Shown: positions 17,178 through 26,396, counted from the stretch's first letter. The stretch: 64,000 nucleotides of DNA from DAOPYU01 sp942493245 (GCA_942493245.1 OW818685.1:1240001-1304000); one strand, 5' to 3'. Notes: generated by a model from the letters alone, not told the origin. Translations and numbers: made by a program.

Positions 17178-19013
17178 TCAGTGGGTTTCCTGGGAACCGT
17201 TGTTGTCCCAGAGGCGGTTGACGACTTTGATCAACACGATGCCGCTGACAAGGAACACGCCCAGCAGGATGCCCGCGTAGTCCATGCGTCCGTAGAGGTA
17301 ATTGCCCACGGCAAAGAGCGCGGACCAGATGGTCGTACAACCCGCCACCCAGCCGAGCAGACCCATGGGGATGTTTTCGTGCGTGGCGGCCGCTTCTTCT
17401 TTCGAGATGCCGAGTTCCTTGCGGATGCGTTCCCATCCAGGGCCGAACGGGCGCACTTTCTGGTAGAACTCATAGAGGATTTTGCGGTCGGTTTTGGGAG
17501 CCAGGTAAGCGGTTATCACCCAGCAGATGGTGGTGAAGATGACCGTGAGGATCAGCGCTTTGTGAGTGTCGAGATAAGGCGTTTCCGGGGTTCCATATTG
17601 TTTGTTCAAGACCAGGATCACGAGAGAAATGACGAAGGAACTGACCATGGCGGCGACTTCACTCCAGGCGTTGATGCGCCACCAGAACCAGCGCAACAGG
17701 TAGATCAAGCCCGTACCCGCTCCGATCTGTAGGATGATGTCGAACGAGGCTTTGGCGCTGTCCATGGCGAATACGAGGGCTGAAGAGCAGAGGAAGAGGA
17801 TCAGCGTGGCGATGCGTCCCGCCATGACGTAGTGTTTTTCAGTAGCGCCCTTGACCAGAAAACGCTGGTAGAAATCATGCACCAGATAGGAGGCGCCCCA
17901 GTTGAGGTGGGTCAGAATGGTTGACGAGTTGGCTGCGATGAGGCCGCCCACCATCAACCCAATGAAACCAACAGGGAGGCAAAACAACATGGCCGGATAG
18001 GCGATGTCGTGGCCCAGCAGGTTGGGATCGAGGTTCGGGAACGCTTTCTGGATGTCGTTCAACTGGGGATAGACGATCAGCGAGCACAACCCGACGAGAA
18101 TCCACGGCCAGGGGCGCAGGACGTAGTGGGCGACGTTGAAGAAGAGGACCGCGCCGAGTGCATCCTTCTCGGACTTCGAGGCCAGCATGCGCTGCGCGAT
18201 GTAACTGCCGCCGCCCGGTTCGGCTCCCGGGTACCACATTGCCCACCACTGAACGGCGATCGGCATGATAAAGACGGCTACGGCGATATTCCAAGTGTTG
18301 GTGAAATCGGGCAGCATGGAGAGGTAGTTCAATCCGTCCGGTCCCTTGAGCGCCGAAACTTTTTCCACCATGCCGCTCAGTCCGCCCACCTGGGGCAATT
18401 TGAGCGCAAAATAGGCCGCTGCGATCACGGCGGTCATCTTGATGAAGAACTGGATCATGTCAATGACCAGCACACCCCACAGACCCGAATGCGCGGCGAA
18501 GACGACGTTGAGCAGGCCCACGGCCAGGAGCGTTTGCCACCGGGGCAGGCCGAAGAGCACGTTGGCGATCTTGCAGGCGGCCAGGTTCACGGTCGCCATG
18601 ATAATGCAGTTAAAGAAGAATCCCAGATAAACGGATCGGAATCCCCGGACCACACTGGCGGCCTTGCCCGAGTAACGGATCTCGTAGAACTCCAGGTCGG
18701 TCATGACGCCCGAGCGCCGCCACAGACGCGCGTAGAAGAACACGGTGGCCACACCGGTCAACACAAACGCCCACCATTGCCAGTTACCCGCCACGCCCTG
18801 TGTTCGAACAAAATTGGTCACCAGGTTGGGTGTGTCGCTGCTGAAGGTGGTGGCGACCATCGAAAGGCCCGCCAGCCACCAGGGGACGGACCGTCCGGAG
18901 GCGAAAAACTCCGACGTGCTCTTACCGGCCCGTTTTCCAAAGAAGAGGGCTGGGACGAAGCAAATCAGGAGAGTTCCTACGATGATAACCCAATCAATAA
19001 GTTGCAGCTTCAT
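17178..19013 (-). CDS. sodium/solute symporter (SSS) family protein
   Basis: The 611 residues form about 14 hydrophobic segments in the SSS (LeuT-fold) pattern. Diagnostic stretches are the N-terminal DWVIIVG helix, the FFASGRSVPWWLAGLSMVAT block (about 35-55), and the conserved loop around GLIAANSSTILTHLNWGASYLVHDFYQRF (residues about 360-390), where the Asn-Ser-Ser coordinates sodium. The C-terminal extension of about 100 residues with a charged cytoplasmic loop is common in sugar-type members. GAAAGGA lies about 9 bases before the ATG. It sits beside UGDH and upstream of, and divergent from, the sugar cluster, so a sugar or uronate substrate is a reasonable inference. Confidence 0.9.
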   Translation of the reverse strand: MKLQLIDWVIIVGTLLICFVPALFFGKRAGKSTSEFFASGRSVPWWLAGLSMVATTFSSDTPNLVTNFVRTQGVAGNWQWWAFVLTGVATVFFYARLWRRSGVMTDLEFYEIRYSGKAASVVRGFRSVYLGFFFNCIIMATVNLAACKIANVLFGLPRWQTLLAVGLLNVVFAAHSGLWGVLVIDMIQFFIKMTAVIAAAYFALKLPQVGGLSGMVEKVSALKGPDGLNYLSMLPDFTNTWNIAVAVFIMPIAVQWWAMWYPGAEPGGGSYIAQRMLASKSEKDALGAVLFFNVAHYVLRPWPWILVGLCSLIVYPQLNDIQKAFPNLDPNLLGHDIAYPAMLFCLPVGFIGLMVGGLIAANSSTILTHLNWGASYLVHDFYQRFLVKGATEKHYVMAGRIATLILFLCSSALVFAMDSAKASFDIILQIGAGTGLIYLLRWFWWRINAWSEVAAMVSSFVISLVILVLNKQYGTPETPYLDTHKALILTVIFTTICWVITAYLAPKTDRKILYEFYQKVRPFGPGWERIRKELGISKEEAAATHENIPMGLLGWVAGCTTIWSALFAVGNYLYGRMDYAGILLGVFLVSGIVLIKVVNRLWDNNGSQETH

Positions 19014-19080
19014 ATAGAATTCCTTTCCCGAACGATATGGGGAATAAACGGTTGCGGGTCAAGGACCGGGGCTGACCGTT

Positions 19081-20454
19081 TTAGAAATGCCGCAAGGGTT
19101 TCTTCCCGATGGGATACACGTTGAATCCCATCTCGAACAGGGCGCCGTGGTCGAGCAGGTTGCGCCCGTCAAAGAGGAACGCCGGTTTTTCCATCGCGTC
19201 GTAGATGCGCCGGTAATCCAGCTCGGCGAATTGCTTCCATCCCGTCAGCACGGCGATGGCATGGGAACCGGCCACCGCTTCGTAGGGATCCTCGCACAGG
19301 GTGACGCCTTTCAGGGTGCCCAGGTCGCTCTCGACGTAGGGGAGCGCCTTGGGGTCCACGATGCGCAGCTGGGCGCGCTCCTCGAGCAGAGCCTGACAGA
19401 TGCGGATGGCCGGCGAATCGCGCGTGTCGCCCGTGTCGGCCTTGAAGGCGAAACCGAAGACGGCCAGCGTCTTGTTGGCGACGGTGTTGAACATTTCGGC
19501 CACCATGTTGAGGACGAATCGGTCCTGCTGCCATTCGTTGACGCGCACGACCTGTTCCCAGTAATCCGCCGCTTCGGTCAATCCTTGAGAACGGCAGATA
19601 TAGACGAGATTCAGGATGTCTTTTCGGAAGCAGGAGCCGCCGAATCCGGCGCCCGCCTGAAGGAACTGGGAACCGATGCGCGAGTCTTTGCCGATAGCCC
19701 GCGCCACTTCGTTGACATTCGCGCCTGTTTTTTCGCACAAGGCGGAAATCGAGTTGATCGAGGAGACGCGCTGGGCCAGAAAGGCATTGGCGGTGAGTTT
19801 CGAAAGTTCGGAACTCCACACATTGGTGCGCAGGATGCGGTCTTTGGGGACCCAGTTCTCATAGATGGCCGACAGCTGGTCGCAGGCTTTGTGGCCGTTT
19901 TCCGATTCCATACACCCGACCAGGATGCGGTCGGGCGCCAGCAGGTCCGGGATGGCGGTGCCTTCGGCCAAAAATTCGGGGTTGGAGAGCACTTCGAAAT
20001 GCAGGGGGCTGGCACCGGAGGCCAGAATGCGCTGCAGGGCCTGAGCGGTGCGCACGGGCACGGTGCTCTTCTCGACGATGATCTTGTCGCCCTTGGCGTG
20101 TTTGAGGATCAGGCGGGCGACGGCCTCGACGTATTCGAGGTTGGCCGCCTGTCCCGCGCCCTGACCGAAGGTTTTGGTGGGGGTATTGACCGAAACGAAG
20201 ATAATATCGCTTTCTTCGATGCCCCGCGCCACCTCGGTCGAGAAAAAGAGGTTGCGGCCGCGGTTGCGGAAGACGATTTCATCCAGCCCCGGTTCGTAGA
20301 TGGGCAGATTGTCGCTGTTCCACTGGCGGATGCGTTCCGGATTGACGTCCACCAGTTCGATTCGATACTGGGGACATTTGTCGGCGATGACGGCCATCGT
20401 GGGGCCGCCCACGTATCCGGCGCCTATACAGAGAATTCGCTTTTGAAAATCCAC
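19081..20454 (-). CDS. UDP-glucose 6-dehydrogenase, eukaryote-type
   Basis: This enzyme oxidises UDP-glucose to UDP-glucuronate with NAD. Visible features are the Rossmann CIGAGYVGGPTMAV near the N-terminus, VSVNTPTKTFGQGAGQAANL (about 90-110), EKSTVPV, SNPEFLAEGTAI (about 155-165), the catalytic cysteine in GFGGSCFRKDI (about 265) and FAFKADTGDTRDSPA (about 325-340). The TPTKTxGxGxGxAANL and FxKDI forms resemble animal/plant UGDH rather than classical short bacterial Ugd. The start is uncertain: GTG 20454 places the Rossmann strand right after the start and has GGAGG 12 bases upstream; ATG 20505 would add 17 unrelated residues. It lies 67 bases before the symporter on the same strand. Confidence 0.92.
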   Translation of the reverse strand: MDFQKRILCIGAGYVGGPTMAVIADKCPQYRIELVDVNPERIRQWNSDNLPIYEPGLDEIVFRNRGRNLFFSTEVARGIEESDIIFVSVNTPTKTFGQGAGQAANLEYVEAVARLILKHAKGDKIIVEKSTVPVRTAQALQRILASGASPLHFEVLSNPEFLAEGTAIPDLLAPDRILVGCMESENGHKACDQLSAIYENWVPKDRILRTNVWSSELSKLTANAFLAQRVSSINSISALCEKTGANVNEVARAIGKDSRIGSQFLQAGAGFGGSCFRKDILNLVYICRSQGLTEAADYWEQVVRVNEWQQDRFVLNMVAEMFNTVANKTLAVFGFAFKADTGDTRDSPAIRICQALLEERAQLRIVDPKALPYVESDLGTLKGVTLCEDPYEAVAGSHAIAVLTGWKQFAELDYRRIYDAMEKPAFLFDGRNLLDHGALFEMGFNVYPIGKKPLRHF

Positions 20455-20505
20455 TTGCTCAAGTAGCCTCCGGTGAAGTAAGTATAATACAGGGTTGTGA
20501 CGCAT

Positions 20506-20960
20506 GTAGTGTCAGGTGAAGGGAAGAGGAGTAGTTGTTCAGCCTGGGAATCTCTTCACTTGCTTCCACCGCGCAACAATCTACCGTTTTCTTTTTTGTA
20601 AAAGCAAGGACTTTTTTCTGTCCACTGATGATGCGGTCTGATTTCTTTTCAGCCGGGGGAAAAGTGGAGAAAACGGCGGAAGGCGGCAGGGCGAAAGGAA
20701 TCGCGATCCCTTGTTCTGACGGCGTGTTTGGATGTTTCGCGGGTAAAAATGGCGTTCCCTTCTCCTTTTCGAGATAAGAAGAAGGCGGTTTTCTGGAGGA
20801 GCGCGGAAGAATGTTGCGGAAACGGCTGTTTTTCTCAACAGGGAGACGCGTCTGAGCGGTTGTTTTTGTGTGGTTTTACCCGAAAGCGGCTGTTTTTGCC
20901 GGCTGTTTTTCCGCCCGATGGCCGGGGTTGAATGTGGAGAAAAGATTCTTTCATCAAGAA
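20506..20960. other. divergent intergenic region with CGGCTGTTTTT repeats
   Basis: There is no gene between UGDH and the ROK regulator (about 580 bases). The notable content is four close copies of CGGYTGTTTTT at 20823-20833, 20857-20867, 20887-20897 and 20900-20910, just upstream of the promoter of the ROK gene. They may be operator-like, but nothing proves it. Confidence 0.5.
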
Positions 20961-20969
20961 AAAAAGCAC

Positions 20970-20998
20970 TTGACATTGCTTGTCTTCGATTCTAACTT
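20970..20998 (+). promoter_or_regulatory. probable sigma-70 promoter of the ROK cluster
   Basis: A consensus -35 TTGACA (20970-20975), a 17-base spacer and a weak -10 TAACTT (20993-20998) stand about 35 bases before the GTG start at 21033. Confidence 0.5.
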
Positions 20999-21032
20999 TG
21001 TTGCAGGCCCAAATGAGGCCCGGGAGGCTACT

Positions 21033-22229
21033 GTGAGTTTCAGTACCGATTCCTTGAAAGTTCTGACCTTGATTGGCCGTCAGGGCCCCATCTCGCGGAC
21101 GCGCATTGGCCGGGTGTTGAATTTCACCCCCAGCCGTGTTACACGCCTGAGCGATGCGCTGTTGGCCAGTAATCTGATTCATGAGATTGGCCGGGAGGAG
21201 TCCACCGGCGGACGCCGTTCGACTCTGCTGGCGTTACGGGAAAATCACCACGTTCTTTGCGGGGTTGGGATTTCCTACTCCTCGGTCGTGGAAGTGGTGC
21301 TCATGGACCTGCGCGCGAACATCCTCGAGGAGGAAAAGTTCGTGCTGCCGTCCGAGACCGAACCGCAAGATCTGGTGGACCGGATCGAGGGGGCGTTCAA
21401 AGCCTGTCTGGCGGATCGCAGCGATCTGGCGCAACGGGTGGTGGGGATTGGGTTGGGTGTGTCAGGCCTGGTGAATCCTTTTGAGGGGATTGTGCACAGC
21501 AGTCGCGGTTTCCCGCAGTGGCACGAGGTGAATCTGGGCTCGATGCTCTCGGAGCGGATGGGGTTGCCCGTTTATCTGGACAACGAGGTGGCGATGGCTA
21601 CTCTGGCGGAATTGTGGTTTGGCCAGGGACGCGGGTGTGAGAACTTTCTCTATTTCAGCGTGGGGCCAGGGTTGCGCATGGGGATTGTGATAGACGGCAA
21701 TCTGTATCGTGGCGGCACGGGCAACGCGGGGGAACTCGGGCATATCACCTATGACGACGAAGGACCGATCTGCCATTGCGGAAACGTCGGGTGTCTGGAA
21801 GTGTTTGTCTCGAGCGACGCCTTGCTCGAGCAGGCGCGCACGGCCCTGAAGTCGCACTCGACTTCGATTCTGGTGTCGAAATGCAAGAATCGTTCGGAGA
21901 ATTTGCAGTTGTGGCACATTTATCAGGCGGCGGCGGAGGGGGATCGTCTGGCGCTGACGTTGATTCGAGGATTGTGTACGCCTCTGGGCCGCACCATGGC
22001 GAATGTCGTGAACATATTCGACACGGAGCGGTTGGTGATCGGGGGAAATCTGGCGCAGGGGGGACAGATTGTGCTCGATATTCTGCGCGAGCATATTCAA
22101 CTGCGTTCCCTGCCGGTGCGCGGGCGCAATGTACAGTTGGAGTTGGCGGCTTTTGGTACGGGCAGTCCGTCCATTGGGGCGGGCGCCTTGATTCTGCAAA
22201 AAGTTTGCGAGGGTGAAATTACCGTTTAG
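21033..22229 (+). CDS. ROK family transcriptional regulator
   Basis: The 398 residues comprise an N-terminal winged helix-turn-helix (about 1-75; GPISRTRIGRVLNFTPSRVTRLSDAL) and a ROK sugar-kinase-like domain. GTG 21033 is chosen because CGGGAGG sits 5 bases upstream; the open frame further upstream runs through the promoter. The ROK zinc site is recognisable as the GELGHI segment plus CHCGNVGCLEVF (about 250), with Cys spacing C-x-C-x4-C. The usual kinase motif DNE-V is present (LDNEVAMATLAE). As in NagC/Mlc-type proteins it probably binds a sugar or sugar phosphate and controls the downstream cluster, which begins 79 bases later. Confidence 0.92.
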   Translation: MSFSTDSLKVLTLIGRQGPISRTRIGRVLNFTPSRVTRLSDALLASNLIHEIGREESTGGRRSTLLALRENHHVLCGVGISYSSVVEVVLMDLRANILEEEKFVLPSETEPQDLVDRIEGAFKACLADRSDLAQRVVGIGLGVSGLVNPFEGIVHSSRGFPQWHEVNLGSMLSERMGLPVYLDNEVAMATLAELWFGQGRGCENFLYFSVGPGLRMGIVIDGNLYRGGTGNAGELGHITYDDEGPICHCGNVGCLEVFVSSDALLEQARTALKSHSTSILVSKCKNRSENLQLWHIYQAAAEGDRLALTLIRGLCTPLGRTMANVVNIFDTERLVIGGNLAQGGQIVLDILREHIQLRSLPVRGRNVQLELAAFGTGSPSIGAGALILQKVCEGEITV

Positions 22230-22308
22230 GGGATCGAGTCCGTGGCGTTCTCAGGTGGAATGGCGTGGCGGTTCTCTTTGTCCGGACGGTGTTGGGGGAG
22301 AGGCTTAT

Positions 22309-23127
22309 ATGCCGAATGGACTCAGGTTTTATCGCCGCAGTTTCAATGAGGTGGTAGCCGCGGAAAAGGCGTCGAAAGTGTTCCCGAACTGGTACGGTGA
22401 CCGGGAGTGCTGGCTCTTTCTGTCGCCTCACGACGACGACACGGTGCTGGGCGCCGGTCTGACGGTGCTGGCGGCGTGCGCCGAGGGGATTGAAGCGCAT
22501 ATCATTGTGGCGAGCGATGGGGCGATGGGTTATTGCTCGTCCGAGGAACGTTTCAATATTGCTGAAATTCGCCAGCGCGAGACGGCCGAGTCCTGTCGGC
22601 TTCTGGGGTTGGGGCCCGACCGTGTGCATTTTCTGGGATTTCCGGATGGCAGTCTGATGCAGTATGCGGGCCGCCGGGTGGCCCGACCGGACGATGTGGG
22701 GGCGGTTGAGGGTTTTGTCGGTCTTCAGAACAGTTTCACGCAGGTGTTGCGTCAGGTGAAGCCCACGCGGATTTTTATCCCCACCAGCAAGGATCTGCAC
22801 CCCGATCATCAAGTGGTCTCGCGGGAGATGCTGATTTCGATTTTCCATGCACAGGGCGCTATCTGGCCGGAGTTGGGCGAGCCGATGGCCGAGGTGCCGG
22901 AAGTCTATGAGTACGCAACGTACAGCGACTTTGTCGAGCCGCCTCAGATCAAGGTGCGGGCGACCCCTGAAATGCTGCAATTGAAGTTGGACGCGATCGC
23001 CGCGTTTGCCAGCCAGAAGCAGATTGGCCTGATTGTCGAGCAGGTGCGCGAGGGCGGGCCGGTCGAGTACCTGCATGAGATGCATTTCCGGTTTTATTCG
23101 CCGAACGTTTACGAGAATTTGTTCTAA
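22309..23127 (+). CDS. PIG-L/LmbE family deacetylase
   Basis: The 272 residues match zinc-dependent N-acetylglucosamine deacetylases of the PIG-L family. The metal motif SPHDDDTVLGAG (about 40-51; His-Asp-Asp) and the second ligand motif LHPDHQ (about 165) are intact. GGGGGAGAGG is 5 bases before ATG 22309; earlier in-frame starts extend into the regulator's tail region. Substrates in the family include GlcNAc conjugates and bacillithiol or mycothiol precursors; here a sugar substrate is suggested by the neighbours. No signal peptide, so it acts in the cytoplasm. Confidence 0.9.
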   Translation: MPNGLRFYRRSFNEVVAAEKASKVFPNWYGDRECWLFLSPHDDDTVLGAGLTVLAACAEGIEAHIIVASDGAMGYCSSEERFNIAEIRQRETAESCRLLGLGPDRVHFLGFPDGSLMQYAGRRVARPDDVGAVEGFVGLQNSFTQVLRQVKPTRIFIPTSKDLHPDHQVVSREMLISIFHAQGAIWPELGEPMAEVPEVYEYATYSDFVEPPQIKVRATPEMLQLKLDAIAAFASQKQIGLIVEQVREGGPVEYLHEMHFRFYSPNVYENLF

Positions 23128-23216
23128 CGGGTATCGAAACGCGTACCGGACGCATTGGATCGTCGAAGTGTGTACGGGGTGAAGACTGGCGACCCGTTCG
23201 ACAGGGGAGATTTGGG

Positions 23217-24011
23217 GTGATTGGGAACGGACGGATCTGCTATCTGGGGGACGACCATCCGGACGCGGCTGCGGCGTATTTGTGCGGGATCATGAACCAC
23301 TACGGTCTGGCTTTCGACCATGTGCCGAGTGGTGAAACGCCGGGTCCGGATTTTACCGGACAGGTCTATTCGCTTTATGTGGTGAGCGATTATCCGGCTG
23401 CGTGTTTTCCCCAGGCCTGCATGGAGCATGTCGCGGCATGTGTGCGGGCGGGTTCTGGATTGGTGATGCTGGGCGGTTGGGAAAGCTACCACGGGCGTTT
23501 GGGTGAGTATCCCCAGACGCCGCTGGCGCAGGTGTTGCCTGTCCAGATGCGCGGGGAGGACGATCGTAACAATTGCAGTCAGCTGTGCCTGGTGAACCGG
23601 GTCGCCGATCATGAGATTGTGGACGGATTGCCGTTTGACACCCCGCCGGGAATCGGAGGATTCAACCTCTTTGAACCGCGCGCGGGCGCTCAGGTGGTAC
23701 TGAAGGCGCAGGAGTACGCCATCGAGCGTCAGCCGGACGGTGAAGTGATTTTTTGCGCGCGCGAGGAGTTTCCCCTGCTGGTGGTGGGGGCGTACGGTCT
23801 GGGGCGCACGGTCGCGCTGGCGACGGATGTGGCGCCGCATTGGGTGGGCGGCTTTGTGGATTGGGGCGATGCGCGGGTGACCGCGCAGGTGGAGGAAGAC
23901 GGTTTTATCGAAGTGGGAAACTGGTATGCCCGGTTCTTCCTGAATCTGTTGGTCTGGGTGGGGCGTTTGAATCCTGGTGAGTCAGAGGCGAAAGGAGAGA
24001 GTCGGGAATGA
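23217..24011 (+). CDS. class I glutamine amidotransferase-like (GATase1-like/DUF1355-type) protein
   Basis: The 264-residue cytoplasmic protein has an N-terminal Rossmann-like start with DDHPD, a middle VMLGGWESYHG block (about 85) that aligns in position with the nucleophile elbow but lacks an obvious catalytic cysteine, and a C-terminal AYGLGRTVALATDVAPHW segment (about 195-215) typical of ThuA-like and DUF1355 GATase-fold proteins. It is probably not a working glutaminase. GTG 23217 has AGGGGAG upstream. Its stop overlaps the ATG of the phosphofructokinase gene by four bases (ATGA), so the two are translationally coupled. Confidence 0.7.
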   Translation: MIGNGRICYLGDDHPDAAAAYLCGIMNHYGLAFDHVPSGETPGPDFTGQVYSLYVVSDYPAACFPQACMEHVAACVRAGSGLVMLGGWESYHGRLGEYPQTPLAQVLPVQMRGEDDRNNCSQLCLVNRVADHEIVDGLPFDTPPGIGGFNLFEPRAGAQVVLKAQEYAIERQPDGEVIFCAREEFPLLVVGAYGLGRTVALATDVAPHWVGGFVDWGDARVTAQVEEDGFIEVGNWYARFFLNLLVWVGRLNPGESEAKGESRE

Positions 24012-25192
24012 AGGGAAACGTTCTCATTGGTCAGAGTGGCGGTCCGACGAGTGTCATCAACGCCAGCTTGTGCGGGGTCGCGCAGGCGTGCCTGAAGCAG
24101 GCGGGTGTCGGGAAAGTCTATGGCATGCAGTATGGCATTCAGGGGTTCATGGAAGAGAAACTGCTGGATCTGAGCGCGCAGCCGGCGGAGCGGATTGAAG
24201 CCCTGAAGAAGGCGCCGGGGTCGGCTCTGGGCAGCTGCCGCCACAAGGTGCGTGCAGAGGATTTTCCCCGGATTCTGGAAGTGTTGAAAAAATTCGAGAT
24301 CCGGTATTTCTTCCTGATCGGTGGCAACGACACGATGGATACAATCCATCGCGTCGAGGCGCATTGCCAGGAAAAGGGATACGAGCTGACCGGGATCGGG
24401 ATTCCCAAGACGGTGGACAACGACCTCTTCGGGACGGACCACACGCCCGGATTTTCGAGCGCGGCGCGTTATGTGGCCATGTCGGTGTTGCAGGCGGGAG
24501 TGCTGGCGCGCGACATGAAACGGGTGGACCAGTTTGTGGTGTTCCAGACCGTCGGGCGCGAGGCGGGATGGCTGCCTGCGGCGGCGGCTCTGGCGAAACG
24601 CAGCGAGGATGAAGCGCCGCACATCATCCTGATGCCCGAGCGGCCTTTCGAGCGCGACCGGTTCCTGGAACGCGTGAAGAACGTGTACGACCAGTGCGGG
24701 TGGGTGAGTATCGTGTGCGGCGAGGGAATTGTGGACAAGCATGGCCGCCCGGTAAGCGCCAGTGAGACCACGGACAAGTTTGCGAATGTCGAGTTTGGGG
24801 CGATGGGCGGCGCGAGCGCGGCCATGCAGTTGCACAGCCTGGTCAGCCAGACGTTCGGCTGGCGCGGGGAATTTCAGGTGACTGAGTCGCTTCAGATGTG
24901 CGCGGCGGACCGCGCGAGCGAGCAGGATGTGATCGAAGCGTATGCCTGTGGCGAGCGGGCGGTGGAATTGGCCGCGAGTGGCCGCTCGGGCGTGATGGTC
25001 AGTATCGTGCGCGAGTCGGACGATCCGTACAAGTGGTCGCTGGGTGAGGCGGCACTGTCGGATGTGGCGGTGCGGGCCAAACCGATGCCAGCGGAATTTC
25101 TCAGCGCCGACGGGATGTTCGTGTCGGATGCCTGTCTGGCTTACTTGAAACCGCTGGTGGGCGAACTGCCGCAGTATGCCCGGTTGTATTAG
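24008..25192 (+). CDS. 6-phosphofructokinase family protein, probably PPi-dependent type
   Basis: The 394 residues show the PfkA fold: GQSGGPTSVINASL at the phosphate-donor loop, GGNDTMDT (about 98-105), PKTVDNDLFGTDHTPGF with the catalytic TVDND Asp (about 138-143), and the MPERPF substrate segment (about 213). The GGND variant replaces the usual GGDG of ATP enzymes; the Asp after it is the residue that generally goes with PPi use. It would phosphorylate fructose-6-P, or a related sugar phosphate, after deamination of amino sugars in this cluster. It overlaps the preceding gene by 4 bases. Confidence 0.9.
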   Translation: MKGNVLIGQSGGPTSVINASLCGVAQACLKQAGVGKVYGMQYGIQGFMEEKLLDLSAQPAERIEALKKAPGSALGSCRHKVRAEDFPRILEVLKKFEIRYFFLIGGNDTMDTIHRVEAHCQEKGYELTGIGIPKTVDNDLFGTDHTPGFSSAARYVAMSVLQAGVLARDMKRVDQFVVFQTVGREAGWLPAAAALAKRSEDEAPHIILMPERPFERDRFLERVKNVYDQCGWVSIVCGEGIVDKHGRPVSASETTDKFANVEFGAMGGASAAMQLHSLVSQTFGWRGEFQVTESLQMCAADRASEQDVIEAYACGERAVELAASGRSGVMVSIVRESDDPYKWSLGEAALSDVAVRAKPMPAEFLSADGMFVSDACLAYLKPLVGELPQYARLY

Positions 25193-25261
25193 TCCCGGGG
25201 CGCCTGTGTTGTATCGGGATGTAAGTGTGAGTCATCTAATATACGTATGGAGGGAACTCTC

Positions 25262-26284
25262 ATGAATCTGACAGATCCGAAGTTCAAAGATTTCGCATTG
25301 GTGAAGGAAATGCTGGAGACCGCCGAAGTGATCCGGGGGTTCAAGTATGGTCAGGGCGCCGCCGTGGCGGAAGAGATCAAGAAGGCGGGGCGTCTGTTTC
25401 TGACGGGTGAGGGTTCGAGCCGGATTTTTCCGGCCAAGAACATGATGTGCGAGATGCTGCGGGCGGGTTCTGCCGTGTCGGTGGCGACCGAGGGCGCGCG
25501 CCAGGCGCATGCGTACAATCTGCGCGATTACGTGGTGTTCGGCGCGAGCAACAGCGGCCAGACCAAGGAACTGATCTCGCTCTACACGCAGTTGAAGGGG
25601 CAGGGGCACGAGTTGCGTTACGGCCTGACCGCCAACGCGAACACAAAACTCGAATCGCTTTCGAAACAGGCGTTTATTCTGAAGTGCGGCGCCGAAGCGG
25701 CGGTGGCGGCCACCAAGAGTGTGGTCGAGCAGGCGCTGTTCTACCAGTCGCTGGTTTGCGATCTGGTGCCGGGCGGTTGCAAGTGCGCGGACAATCTGGG
25801 CCAGGCGGCCGACGCGGCGCGCGAAGTGCTCGAGATGGATCTGGATGCCGACATGGTGCAGGCCATCGCCAATGCGCCGACGATCTACTTCGCCGGACGC
25901 AACAACGGCGTGGCGGAGGAATTGACGCTCAAAACAAACGAAATCACGCGCAAGAAGAGTGACTTTCTCGAAGGTACCTATGCGGTGCATGGCATCGAGG
26001 AAGTTATGAATCCGGATGATGTTGTGATCGTTGTGGACCCGTTTGCCGAAGAGGCCGAGAAGTTCAAACAGGTGTTGTGCGACGGGGTGGGAATGAAGGT
26101 TTTCGCCATTTCGGGCACGGATACGCTCTTCCCGACGATTCGCATTCCCAAGGTCTGGGGCTTCGATACGTTCTTGCAGTTGTTGGCTGGGTGGAATATC
26201 CTTGTGCATGTGGGCGTGGCCAAGGGGATCAACCTGGACAAGCCGGTTCGCGCTCGCAAGGTGGGCAACGAGTTCATGGGTTGA
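25262..26284 (+). CDS. SIS-domain sugar isomerase (GlmS C-terminal/AgaS-like)
   Basis: The 340-residue protein has two SIS (sugar isomerase) domains without the glutaminase domain of GlmS. The first has LFLTGEGSSRIFPAKN (about 42-57) and the classical GASNSGQTKE phosphosugar loop (about 90-99); the second has IYFAGRNNGVAEELTLKTNEI (about 205-225), matching the GlmS-type E-x-K-E region in position. It probably isomerises or deaminates hexosamine-6-phosphates, feeding the adjacent kinase. GGAGGG lies 8 bases before ATG 25262; the ATG at 25247 is too close to any ribosome binding site. Confidence 0.88.
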   Translation: MNLTDPKFKDFALVKEMLETAEVIRGFKYGQGAAVAEEIKKAGRLFLTGEGSSRIFPAKNMMCEMLRAGSAVSVATEGARQAHAYNLRDYVVFGASNSGQTKELISLYTQLKGQGHELRYGLTANANTKLESLSKQAFILKCGAEAAVAATKSVVEQALFYQSLVCDLVPGGCKCADNLGQAADAAREVLEMDLDADMVQAIANAPTIYFAGRNNGVAEELTLKTNEITRKKSDFLEGTYAVHGIEEVMNPDDVVIVVDPFAEEAEKFKQVLCDGVGMKVFAISGTDTLFPTIRIPKVWGFDTFLQLLAGWNILVHVGVAKGINLDKPVRARKVGNEFMG

Positions 26285-26325
26285 GAGCGTGAACGAATTC
26301 TGAGCAACTGGCGACAGTGACTGAA

Positions 26326-26366
26326 GTCCTTCGCGGTCTGTTCTGTTGGACGGGGCCGCGAAGGAC
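26326..26366 (+). promoter_or_regulatory. intercistronic hairpin
   Basis: GTCCTTCGCGG (26326-26336) is perfectly complementary to CCGCGAAGGAC (26356-26366) across a 19-base loop, in the 112-base gap between the SIS gene and the pyrophosphorylase gene. There is no T run, so it may be a processing or stability element rather than a full terminator. Confidence 0.5.
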
Positions 26367-26396
26367 GTTGTACAGTAGAAGGAGACAGGGGAGCGT

